Source: Martinezella tropici
GTDB taxonomy: Bacteria > Pseudomonadota > Alphaproteobacteria > Rhizobiales > Rhizobiaceae
Direction of reading: 5' to 3'
Assembly (NCBI RefSeq): GCF_008370325.1
Contig: NZ_VNIP01000011.1
Coordinates: 310,001-374,000, forward strand
DNA: 64,000 nt
Position numbers and translations under genes: made by a program
Notes under the pieces: model-generated
The model's database searches: none
The model's input: only the letters and a program-made list of their open reading frames with translations
Told to the model about the DNA's origin: nothing
Shown: positions 31,888 through 39,440 of the stretch, one piece after another
How the letters are laid out: the number at the start of each line of letters is the position of its first letter
Position numbering within the stretch: the stretch's first letter is position 1

Positions 31888-34800
31888 TTCCCGCCTTCTG
31901 TATCCGGCGGCCGGTGGCGACGACGCTACTGGCCCTAGGTGTGGTCATGGCTGGCCTGGCGGGATATCAGCTTGTTCCTGTGGCCGCCCTGCCGCAAGTC
32001 GATTTCCCGACCATCAACGTCACCGCACAGTTGAATGGCGCTTCGCCGCAGACCATGGCGACATCGGTTTCGACGCCGCTGATCAAACAGTTCGAGACGA
32101 TCCCCGGCATCAGCGAAATCTCGTCGAGCAACTCGCTCGGCAACACCAGCATCGTGCTGCAATTCGACCTTAACCGCGATATCGATGCCGCGGCCGCCGA
32201 CGTTCAGGCCGCAATCTCGCACGCAACCCGCCAATTGCCTGATAATCTGACCGTGCCGCCAAGCTACCGCAAGACCAATCCCGCGGATGCGCCAATCATG
32301 CTGCTGGCCGTGCAGAGCGATACGATGCCGCGCAGCAAGCTCGACGAGATCGCCGAAGATATCATCTCGCCCTCGCTTTCCACCCTGCCAGGCGTGGCGG
32401 AAGTGACTGTTTTCGGTGCCCAGACTTATGCCGTGCGCGTCGAAGTCGATCCCGCCAAGCTGCAGAACCGCAACATCGGCATCGACACCGTCAACAATGC
32501 GCTTGTCAACGCCAACAGCCAGGTTCCGGTCGGCACTCTGCAGAACAATTCGCAGAGCATGACCATCAATTCCGATACCCAGCGCACCAATGCCGCCCAA
32601 TTCCGCTCGCTTGTCATCGCGAACCCGAATGGCGCACCGATCCATCTGAGCGACGTCGCAGACGTGCAGGACAGCGTGGAGAACACCAATACCGGCTCCT
32701 GGTATGACGGCAAGCGCGCGATCATTCTCGCCATCCAGCGCCAGCCGGATGCCAATACGGTCGACGTGGTCGATGCCATCAATGCCAAGCTGCCGCAATT
32801 GCATGCGGAAATACCGGCATCGGTGAAGACGACCGTCATGAACGACGCGGCGCAGCCGATCCGCGATGCGATTTCCGACGTCAAATTCACGCTGATGCTG
32901 ACGATCGGCCTTGTCGTGCTGGTGATCTATCTCTTTACCGGTCACGTCACGGCAACGATCATCCCAGGCCTTGCCGTGCCGCTGTCGCTGATCGCGACAT
33001 TCGGCATGATGTATGTGCTGGGATACAGTATCGACAACATCTCGCTGCTAGGCCTGACGCTTGCGGTCGGTCTCGTGGTGGACGACGCGATCGTCATGCT
33101 CGAGAATATATTGCGTCATGTCGAAGAAGGCATGCCGGTGCTCGAGGCGGCGCTGAAGGGGTCGGCTGAGGTCAGCTATACCATCATCTCGATGTCGATC
33201 TCGCTGATCGCGGTGTTTATCCCGATCCTCTTGATGGGCGGCGTGGTCGGCCGCATCTTCAACGAATTCGGCATGGTCGTTGCCATCGCCATCGTGTCGT
33301 CGGCCGTCGTTTCGCTGACCGTCACGCCGATGCTCAGCTCACGCCTGTCGGCGGGTCAGGGCGAGCCGCCCTACCCGGTGCGCCTCTTCAATATGGGCTT
33401 CGACTGGACCCAGCGCGGCTACGACCGAGGCGTTGCCTGGTGCCTGCGCCATCGCGGCACGGTGCTCCTGAGCTTCCTCGGCTCGGTGGCGCTTTCGGCC
33501 TACCTCTTCATGGTCCTGCCCGCGAGCTTCTTTCCGACGGAAGATATCGGCCGCCTGACGATCTCCACGCAGGCTCGGCAGGATATCTCCTATCCGGCGA
33601 TGCAGGACCTGCAGAACCAGGCCGCCGCGCTTGTGAAACAGAACCCGGCCGTTGCCCACGTCATGTCCATCGTCGGCGGCAATGCGCGCCAGCCGCTGAA
33701 CAACGGCACCATGTATGTCGAGTTGAAGGCGAAGGACCAACGCGAGCCGCTGGACAAGACCCTGCGGGAGCTGCGCGCCAGCATCAGCAAGATCGCCGGC
33801 CTGAAGGCCTACATCACACCGCAGCAGAGCCTGCGCTTCGGCGGTCGCCAGACGGCCAGCCAGTATCAGCTCGTCGTCCAGGCGCTGAGCGCCGACCAGA
33901 CGAACCTCTGGGCCAACAAGATGCTCGACGCGATGCGCCGCGATCCGCGCTTCACCGATGTCGCCTCGGATGAGCAAAACAACGCCCTGCAGGCCAATAT
34001 CGTCGTCGATACCGAAAAGGCAGCGCAATACGGGATCAACAACAATCAGTTGCGCACGTCGCTCGAAGAAGGTTTCGGCGGTTTCGCCACCGCGCAGATC
34101 CAGTCGACCGGCGACAGCTACGACGTCATCGTCGAATTCGACACGAGCAAGCCCTGGGACGACCAGAAGCTTCAGGAAATCCAGATCGCCTCTGCGAGCG
34201 GCGCGCTCGTTCCGCTGTCGAACTTCGCCCATGTCGAGCGCACGACAGGCCCCGTCACAATCAACCAGACGGGCCAGCTCGTCTCGACCACTGTATCCTT
34301 CAACCTGCCGGCCGGCGAAGCGCTCGGCGATGCCACGGCGCAGATCGAGCAGATCAAGAAGGATCTGAACGTACCGGCTGATGTCTTCACCTCCTATGGC
34401 GGCACCGCCCAGATCTTCCAGCAGTCGCAGGGCAGCACGCCTTATCTGATCCTTGCCGCTGTCCTGACGATCTATGTGGTCCTCGGCGTTCTCTACGAGA
34501 GCTTCATCCATCCGCTGACCATTCTCTCCGGTCTGCCGGCTGCCGCTCTCGGCGCCCTGCTTGCCTTGAAGGTCTTCGGCTTCGACCTGTCGATCATCGC
34601 GCTGATCGGCTTGCTGATGCTGATCGGTATCGTCAAGAAAAATGCGATCATGATGATCGACGTTGCTCTGGAAACGCTGCGCTCGAGTACTGGCATGTCG
34701 CCATCGGAAGCGATCCATGAAGCCTGCGTCCGTCGTTTCCGCCCGATCATGATGACCACCTTCTGCGCCCTGCTCGGCGCCCTGCCGATCGCGGTCGGCG

Positions 34801-35003
34801 GCGGTGCAAGCTCCGAGCTCCGTCAACCGCTCGGCATCGCTGTCGTTGGCGGCCTGGTGGTCTCGCAGCTTCTGACGCTGTTCATCACGCCGGTCATCTT
34901 CCTGGAGATGAACCGCCTGAACGACTTCCTTGGTCGTCTTGGCAAGCGGAAGGACAAGGATCCGCGTCACAAGCAACCACCAGCGGCTATCGCCGCCGAA
35001 TGA
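31884..35003 (+). CDS. RND multidrug efflux permease (MdtB/MdtC-AcrB type)
   Basis: A 1039-residue proton-driven pump with the standard twelve helices and two large periplasmic loops. The start is IRRPVATTLLALGVVMAGLAGYQLVPVAALPQVDFPTINVTAQLNGASPQTMATSVSTPLIKQ. Helix 4 has LLGLTLAVGLVVDDAIVMLENI, with the two Asp residues of the proton relay; helix 10 has LIGLLMLIGIVKKNAIMMID with the partner Lys. The length and the PQVDFP start fit the HAE1 family (drugs, bile salts, metals excluded). ATGA overlap with the adaptor gene shows coupling. A terminator follows at 35008. The substrate is unknown. Confidence 0.94.
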   Translation: MIPAFCIRRPVATTLLALGVVMAGLAGYQLVPVAALPQVDFPTINVTAQLNGASPQTMATSVSTPLIKQFETIPGISEISSSNSLGNTSIVLQFDLNRDIDAAAADVQAAISHATRQLPDNLTVPPSYRKTNPADAPIMLLAVQSDTMPRSKLDEIAEDIISPSLSTLPGVAEVTVFGAQTYAVRVEVDPAKLQNRNIGIDTVNNALVNANSQVPVGTLQNNSQSMTINSDTQRTNAAQFRSLVIANPNGAPIHLSDVADVQDSVENTNTGSWYDGKRAIILAIQRQPDANTVDVVDAINAKLPQLHAEIPASVKTTVMNDAAQPIRDAISDVKFTLMLTIGLVVLVIYLFTGHVTATIIPGLAVPLSLIATFGMMYVLGYSIDNISLLGLTLAVGLVVDDAIVMLENILRHVEEGMPVLEAALKGSAEVSYTIISMSISLIAVFIPILLMGGVVGRIFNEFGMVVAIAIVSSAVVSLTVTPMLSSRLSAGQGEPPYPVRLFNMGFDWTQRGYDRGVAWCLRHRGTVLLSFLGSVALSAYLFMVLPASFFPTEDIGRLTISTQARQDISYPAMQDLQNQAAALVKQNPAVAHVMSIVGGNARQPLNNGTMYVELKAKDQREPLDKTLRELRASISKIAGLKAYITPQQSLRFGGRQTASQYQLVVQALSADQTNLWANKMLDAMRRDPRFTDVASDEQNNALQANIVVDTEKAAQYGINNNQLRTSLEEGFGGFATAQIQSTGDSYDVIVEFDTSKPWDDQKLQEIQIASASGALVPLSNFAHVERTTGPVTINQTGQLVSTTVSFNLPAGEALGDATAQIEQIKKDLNVPADVFTSYGGTAQIFQQSQGSTPYLILAAVLTIYVVLGVLYESFIHPLTILSGLPAAALGALLALKVFGFDLSIIALIGLLMLIGIVKKNAIMMIDVALETLRSSTGMSPSEAIHEACVRRFRPIMMTTFCALLGALPIAVGGGASSELRQPLGIAVVGGLVVSQLLTLFITPVIFLEMNRLNDFLGRLGKRKDKDPRHKQPPAAIAAE

Positions 35004-35007
35004 CAGC

Positions 35008-35031
35008 AACGGGCGCCGAAAGGCGCCTGTT
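35008..35031 (+). terminator. Terminator after the RND operon
   Basis: AACGGGCGCC (35008-35017), loop GAAA, GGCGCCTGTT (35022-35031), then TTGTTTG. A 10-bp stem with one G-T pair and a stable GAAA tetraloop, starting five bases after the pump's stop. Confidence 0.85.
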
Positions 35032-35233
35032 TTGTTTGCGAGAGACCTGAAGCGCTTCGCTTGTGAAACGCCCACAAGGGATAGTGCGGCACGTAAAAAT
35101 AAAACCGCCGTCAGGTCTTGAACTCGGAACCCAGCCATGTCATGACGCGCCCTCTTTGCGACAGGGACGCGTCTTGCGTCTCATAAGGGGCTCGGCCTCA
35201 ATCCAGACAATTTCGACGGAAGGGAGTGCGGGC

Positions 35234-36523
35234 ATGGCTCGGGCGCTTGGTTTCGACTTCGGCACGACGAACACGGTTCTGGCGACGGCCGATGGAACCG
35301 CGACACAATCGGTCGCCTTCCATAGCGCGGCCGGCACAGCCGACAGCATGCGCACAGCGCTTTCCTTCATGAAGGATTCAGGGCTCGGCGCAGCAGCATT
35401 GAAGGTCGAAGCCGGGCATGCGGCCATCCGGCAATTCATCGACAATCCCGGCGACTGTCGCTTCCTGCAGTCGATCAAGACCTTTGCGGCGAGCGCGCTC
35501 TTTCAGGGCACGCTGATCTTCGGCAAACGGCACAGCTTCGAGGACCTCATGGAGATATTCGTGCGTCGCCTGCGCGCCTATGCGGGAGACAACTGGCCGA
35601 ACGACATTTCCCGCATCGTCACCGGGCGCCCTGTGCATTTCGCCGGCGCCAATCCGGACGCCGCTCTTGCCACGCAGCGCTACAATGCCGCGCTGACGCG
35701 CTTCGGCTTTCCGGAAGTTCACTATGTCTATGAACCGGTGGCAGCCGCCTTCTACTTCGCTCAGCATCTGAAGAAGGATGCGACGGTGCTGGTCGCGGAC
35801 TTCGGCGGCGGTACGACCGACTATTCGCTCATCCGTTTCGAAACCCAGGCCGGAAAGCTGACGGCCACTCCCATCGGCCACTCGGGCGTCGGCATCGCCG
35901 GCGATCATTTCGATTTCAGGATGATCGACAACATCGTCTCGCCGGCGATCGGCAAAGGCAGCTTCTTCAAGAGCTTCGACAAGCTGCTGGAGGTGCCGAC
36001 CTCCTACTATGCCAACTTCGGCCGCTGGAACCAGCTTTCGATCTTCAAAACCTCACGCGAATACGCCGACCTGAAGACACTCGTGCGCAGCAGCCTGGAG
36101 CCGGAAAAGCTGGAGACCTTCATCGAACTCGTCGAACATGATGAGGGCTATCCGCTCTATCAGGCCGTATCGGCGACGAAGATGGCTCTTTCGAGCGAAG
36201 AAGAAGCCGAATTCAACTTCCCGCCGCTCGGCAAGGCCGGCCGCAAGCATGTTCGCAGGGCCGATTTCGAGAGCTGGATTGCCGACGACCTCGCCCGCAT
36301 CGAGGGTGCGCTGGACGACGTTCTGACGACCACGAACACATTGCCCGATGCGATCGACAAGGTGTTTCTTACCGGCGGCACTTCCTTTGTGCCGGCCGTG
36401 CGGCGCATCTTCACCGAACGCTTCGGCCAGGAGCGGATCGAGACAGGCGGCGAACTGCTATCGATCGCCCACGGTCTTGCCCTGATCGGCGAGCGCGACG
36501 ATATCGCCCAGTGGACGGCCTGA
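35234..36523 (+). CDS. Hsp70-family (YegD-like) protein
   Basis: A 429-residue actin-like ATPase-fold protein. Phosphate 1 is GFDFGTTNTVLA (residues 6-17), phosphate 2 is VLVADFGGGTTDYSLIRF near residue 190, and the adenosine motif is VFLTGGTSFVPAVRRIFTERFG near residue 380. It lacks the substrate-binding domain of DnaK, as in YegD, so chaperone action is not assured and its client is unknown. The ATG at 35234 has AGGGAG at 35221-35226; the frame is open to 35063 but the ATPase fold begins at the chosen Met. It lies between a terminator and the uracil-DNA glycosylase-like gene. Confidence 0.85.
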   Translation: MARALGFDFGTTNTVLATADGTATQSVAFHSAAGTADSMRTALSFMKDSGLGAAALKVEAGHAAIRQFIDNPGDCRFLQSIKTFAASALFQGTLIFGKRHSFEDLMEIFVRRLRAYAGDNWPNDISRIVTGRPVHFAGANPDAALATQRYNAALTRFGFPEVHYVYEPVAAAFYFAQHLKKDATVLVADFGGGTTDYSLIRFETQAGKLTATPIGHSGVGIAGDHFDFRMIDNIVSPAIGKGSFFKSFDKLLEVPTSYYANFGRWNQLSIFKTSREYADLKTLVRSSLEPEKLETFIELVEHDEGYPLYQAVSATKMALSSEEEAEFNFPPLGKAGRKHVRRADFESWIADDLARIEGALDDVLTTTNTLPDAIDKVFLTGGTSFVPAVRRIFTERFGQERIETGGELLSIAHGLALIGERDDIAQWTA

Positions 36524-36577
36524 CATAGCACCCGCCCCGCTCTTTCGTTCCCGCGTTGCTTTGGCTAGAGTTCAGCC

Positions 36578-37462
36578 ATGATTTCCGCCAGCGACCTCAC
36601 CCCGGCCGAACTTGCCGCGCTTCTGCATTTTCATGCGGATGCCGGTGTCGATTGGCTGCTGGAAGAACAGCCGGTAGATCGCTTTGCCGAATTCGAGGCC
36701 ATGCGTGCCGCGCGGCAAGGCGGGCGCGCCGCGCAGCCCCGCGCTGAAACTCCGGCACCTGCGACGCGGACACAACCGGATCGTCGCCAGGCTGCAAAGC
36801 CGACCGCACCTGCTGCAGCACCGCCGCGCGCCGCGCCCGCCATTCCCGATGAGCAGGCCGTGGAACAGGCGCGATTCGCCGCCGAAAGCGCACGCTCGCT
36901 CAGCGAATTGAAAACCGCGATCGAAGCCTTCAACGGCTGCAATCTCAAGAACAGCGCACGCTCGACGATCTTTGCAAGCGGTACCGCGGAAGGCCGAATC
37001 ATGGTGATCGGCCCGATGCCGAGCGCCGACGATGACAGGGAAGGCGCGCCGTTTTCCGGCCGCGCCGGCCTGTTGCTGGACAAGATGCTGGCCGCCATCG
37101 GTCTGCAGCGCGACGGGATTCTGCTCGCCAACGTCATTCCGTGGCGGCCGCCCGGCAACCGGGCGCCATCCGCACCCGAAATCGAGATATGTCGCCCGTT
37201 CATAGAACGGCAGATTGCGCTCGCCGAGCCGAAGGCCTTGTTGCTGCTCGGCAATTTTACCGCCCGATATTTCTTCGGAGGGGGCGAGACCATCCACGGA
37301 TTGCGCGGACAGTGGCGCGAGTTAAGCATTCTCGGCCGGGCGGTGCCGGCAATCGCCAGTCTCCATCCGCAGGAACTGCTGACCGCGCCGATCAACAAGC
37401 GCTTGGCCTGGAGCGACCTGCTGGCCTTCAAACATTATATCGACGCCGAAATATTAGGCTGA
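36578..37462 (+). CDS. Uracil-DNA glycosylase superfamily protein (family 4-like) with atypical motif I
   Basis: A 294-residue protein. Residues 1-105 are a low-complexity Ala/Pro/Arg-rich N-terminus. Residues 110-294 match family-4 uracil-DNA glycosylases: FNGCNL (Cys121), PFSGRAGLLLDKMLAAIGL, NVIPWRPPGNRAPS, EICRPFIERQI, LLLLGNFTARYFFGG, and LHPQELL near the end (motif II, normally HPSxLL). Motif I, normally GEAPGxxED, reads GPMPSADDD at 145-153, so the acidic residue of GEAPG is missing. Only one Cys remains of the N-terminal CxxC pair. Uracil removal is plausible but unproven. A 600-base gene-poor stretch follows. Confidence 0.78.
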   Translation: MISASDLTPAELAALLHFHADAGVDWLLEEQPVDRFAEFEAMRAARQGGRAAQPRAETPAPATRTQPDRRQAAKPTAPAAAPPRAAPAIPDEQAVEQARFAAESARSLSELKTAIEAFNGCNLKNSARSTIFASGTAEGRIMVIGPMPSADDDREGAPFSGRAGLLLDKMLAAIGLQRDGILLANVIPWRPPGNRAPSAPEIEICRPFIERQIALAEPKALLLLGNFTARYFFGGGETIHGLRGQWRELSILGRAVPAIASLHPQELLTAPINKRLAWSDLLAFKHYIDAEILG

Positions 37463-38070
37463 TTTTCGCCACGATTAACGAAAAATGACGTTAGCCATGC
37501 ATTTTAAGCATGGCAGTCTTCCGGCGTTGTGCATTGCGGAATCAATGTTGCGTTGCAATATAGACTTGTGTCTTGGGAGGAATCGAAAGGAACCAAGGCC
37601 ATGACTGCACGTTTGCGCCCTATTCACTGCGGGTTTGATACCCTTCGCCGCGCCCTCGAGCCCGTGCGCGCGATAAATGGACATCGCAACCTCGGCATCG
37701 CTGCCAATGAGCAGATGATTGCTCGAGGTACTGGCGTTTCTGCTCGCGTCAGCCGTCCGACGGCAATCTTCGCGGATTTCCGTACCTGCTGAACACAGGC
37801 GCCAGTGGCGCCGCAGCGTAGCGTTTGATTATCAGGAATTATATCATGTCTTCCGGTTTGCGTTCCCTCATCGCCTTGTTCGATTCGGTCGGCCATATCG
37901 GCTCCGCGGTGCGAGCTGCCGAGGAATTTGAGCGCGCGCGCAACTTCCGCAAGGGGGAATGCCGCGAGACAGCTGCCGCGCGGGCATCGGCAAGCATCCC
38001 TCTTTGAGATTTCACGGGCGGATTCGCGTCTCCATCGGCCGCGCCTTAATGGCCAAGCCTGCGCCGGCCT
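37463..38070. other. Gene-poor stretch with weak small reading frames
   Basis: No robust long gene. A hairpin GCCATGC-attttaa-GCATGGC lies at 37494-37514. A frame from ATG 37601 (63 codons to 37792) is preceded by GGAACCAAGG but looks only weakly coding. A 53-codon frame at 37846-38007 has a good ribosome binding site and is listed separately. The rest of the interval shows no motif that I can interpret. Confidence 0.4.
37846..38007 (+). CDS. Possible small protein, 53 residues
   Basis: ATG 37846 has AGGAA at 37834-37838, seven bases away. The product begins MSSGLRSLIALFDSVGHIGSAVRAAEEFERARNFRKGE, an amphipathic helix followed by a basic stretch, reminiscent in style of the short helical proteins common in rhizobial intergenic regions, but I cannot name a family. 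The tail (RETAAARASASIPL) is low-complexity and could result from a frameshift in an older, longer gene. It is upstream of and convergent with the gene at 38071-38949. Confidence 0.35.
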   Translation: MSSGLRSLIALFDSVGHIGSAVRAAEEFERARNFRKGECRETAAARASASIPL

Positions 38071-38949
38071 TTACTCCTCAACAGCGAGAGCGGAGCGTCC
38101 CTCGATCGATCGCGCCCAGGCGAAAGCCTCATCGATCGCGGCCAATTTCACGGCCTGCCATCCGCAATATTGATCCAGGAAATCGCGCGACACCCACATA
38201 CGAGTCTTCTTGACCTCGTCGTGCCAGCCGATGTCGCCGCGCTCGGCGGATTTACGCAACAGGCGCTGAAGATGGGTTCGCGATATCATGAAGTGGGCTG
38301 CCAGCGCCCGCGCATCGACGTGACCGATGTCGATCCTGTCTCCCTCCTCGGCGAGATCCAGTTTCGACATGATGTGATCGACGACAAGGCCGCCGGCTTC
38401 CGTCCAAAGAAATAAGCCAATGCATTCGGGCGGTTCACGCCAGATTTCCATTTCCAGGCAATTGCGCGCCATGCGGGGCTGGGCAAGATCCATCAGTGCC
38501 GGCGAGGCGGCAAGAGCCGCAGCCCGCGCGCCATCGTCAAGCAGATCGAGTGCGGTCAGGTTGGCGAGATACCAACCGAACATTGCGGTGAAGCTCATCT
38601 CCGTCGGCACATAACGGCGCGGGCGGCGAACGGGGCCGGGAGCCAGTTCGAGGAAGCGATAGGTCAGCAGTTCTTCGACGAAGCTCAAGACCGTATTGCG
38701 GCTGGCGACACGATACCGCGTGATGAGATCGCGGAGCGCGACGACGGTCAGCCCCGAGCCGGGAACGGCAGTGTCGTGCTCAAGGTGAAGCGCATAGGCC
38801 GTCTGCGTCAGAAGCCAGCGCTGATGCGAGGCGAGCATGCGCGCGATCCTCGGACCATTGTCGTAACGGTTGCGCAACGCCTCCGCAAGGAAGCGCAATG
38901 ACGCGACGAATTTGGGATGACGAGCAAGCTGCTCGATGGAAAAACTCAA
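38071..38949 (-). CDS. Putative DNA-binding regulator with two helix-turn-helix segments
   Basis: A 292-residue protein. Residues 65-105 (GLTVVALRDLITRYRVASRNTVLSFVEELLTYRFLEL) resemble a winged helix-turn-helix. A second HTH-like run is near 225-260 (DARALAAHFMISRTHLQRLLRKSAERGDIGW). The middle is helical and has no enzyme motif (NCLEMEIWREPPECIGLFLWTEAGGLVVDHIM). I do not recognise the family by name; a transcription-factor role is inferred only from these HTH patterns. It is transcribed alone, toward the gene-poor stretch, and its promoter lies in the 490-base gap before pepN. Confidence 0.6.
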   Translation of the reverse strand: MSFSIEQLARHPKFVASLRFLAEALRNRYDNGPRIARMLASHQRWLLTQTAYALHLEHDTAVPGSGLTVVALRDLITRYRVASRNTVLSFVEELLTYRFLELAPGPVRRPRRYVPTEMSFTAMFGWYLANLTALDLLDDGARAAALAASPALMDLAQPRMARNCLEMEIWREPPECIGLFLWTEAGGLVVDHIMSKLDLAEEGDRIDIGHVDARALAAHFMISRTHLQRLLRKSAERGDIGWHDEVKKTRMWVSRDFLDQYCGWQAVKLAAIDEAFAWARSIEGRSALAVEE

Positions 38950-39440
38950 TCGGGCCTCCTTGGGGTGCCCATTTCAATCAGCGACAAAAGGGGATGTTTC
39001 ATTTTTGTGAACGAATTCACCGGAATCGATCATAATTCCGACATCTAATAGCATGCTATAGTTATGCAACCGCCCTTATATCGCAAGAGGTTAAACAAAT
39101 AATTTACTTTAAATTATTGTTTCCTCGCCCGAACACCCTGTATTCGCCGGTAGTGAAGCCATGATGATCCATCTGAACGCGATGGTAGCAACTGTAACAT
39201 CAGGCTGCAAATGCAGGCGGAAATTGGCGCCTGATCGATCCGATGTCCATTCAAGTGTTGCATTCAACCTGAAACGAAGACAGGCTGCCGGGCGAATACT
39301 TATTGTGCCATAACAAAACATATCGATGTCGTGACATGACTTTAACTTTGGTTCAGATTTCGATGTAATGATGCGACACCTTCAGTCCGAGGGAGGCTTC
39401 GGACCGCACCCGCCATAGCTTAGCCTGATCAGGATAGACC
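38950..39440. other. Intergenic region between the two-HTH gene and pepN
   Basis: 491 bases with no gene that I can support. It is A+T-rich from 38990 to 39130 and from 39300 to 39380, which fits two divergent promoters. A 70-codon frame on the - strand (39109-39321) has no family signal and no good ribosome binding site. Confidence 0.5.

Noticed and set aside
37601..37792. A 63-codon + strand frame after the uracil-DNA glycosylase-like gene
   Set aside because: It has a plausible binding site but no recognisable pattern and an overlapping frame of similar quality on the other strand; kept only as part of the gene-poor interval.
39109..39321. A 70-codon - strand frame between the two-HTH gene and pepN
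   Set aside because: No binding site, no family pattern, and it spans the AT-rich promoter-like part of the gap.
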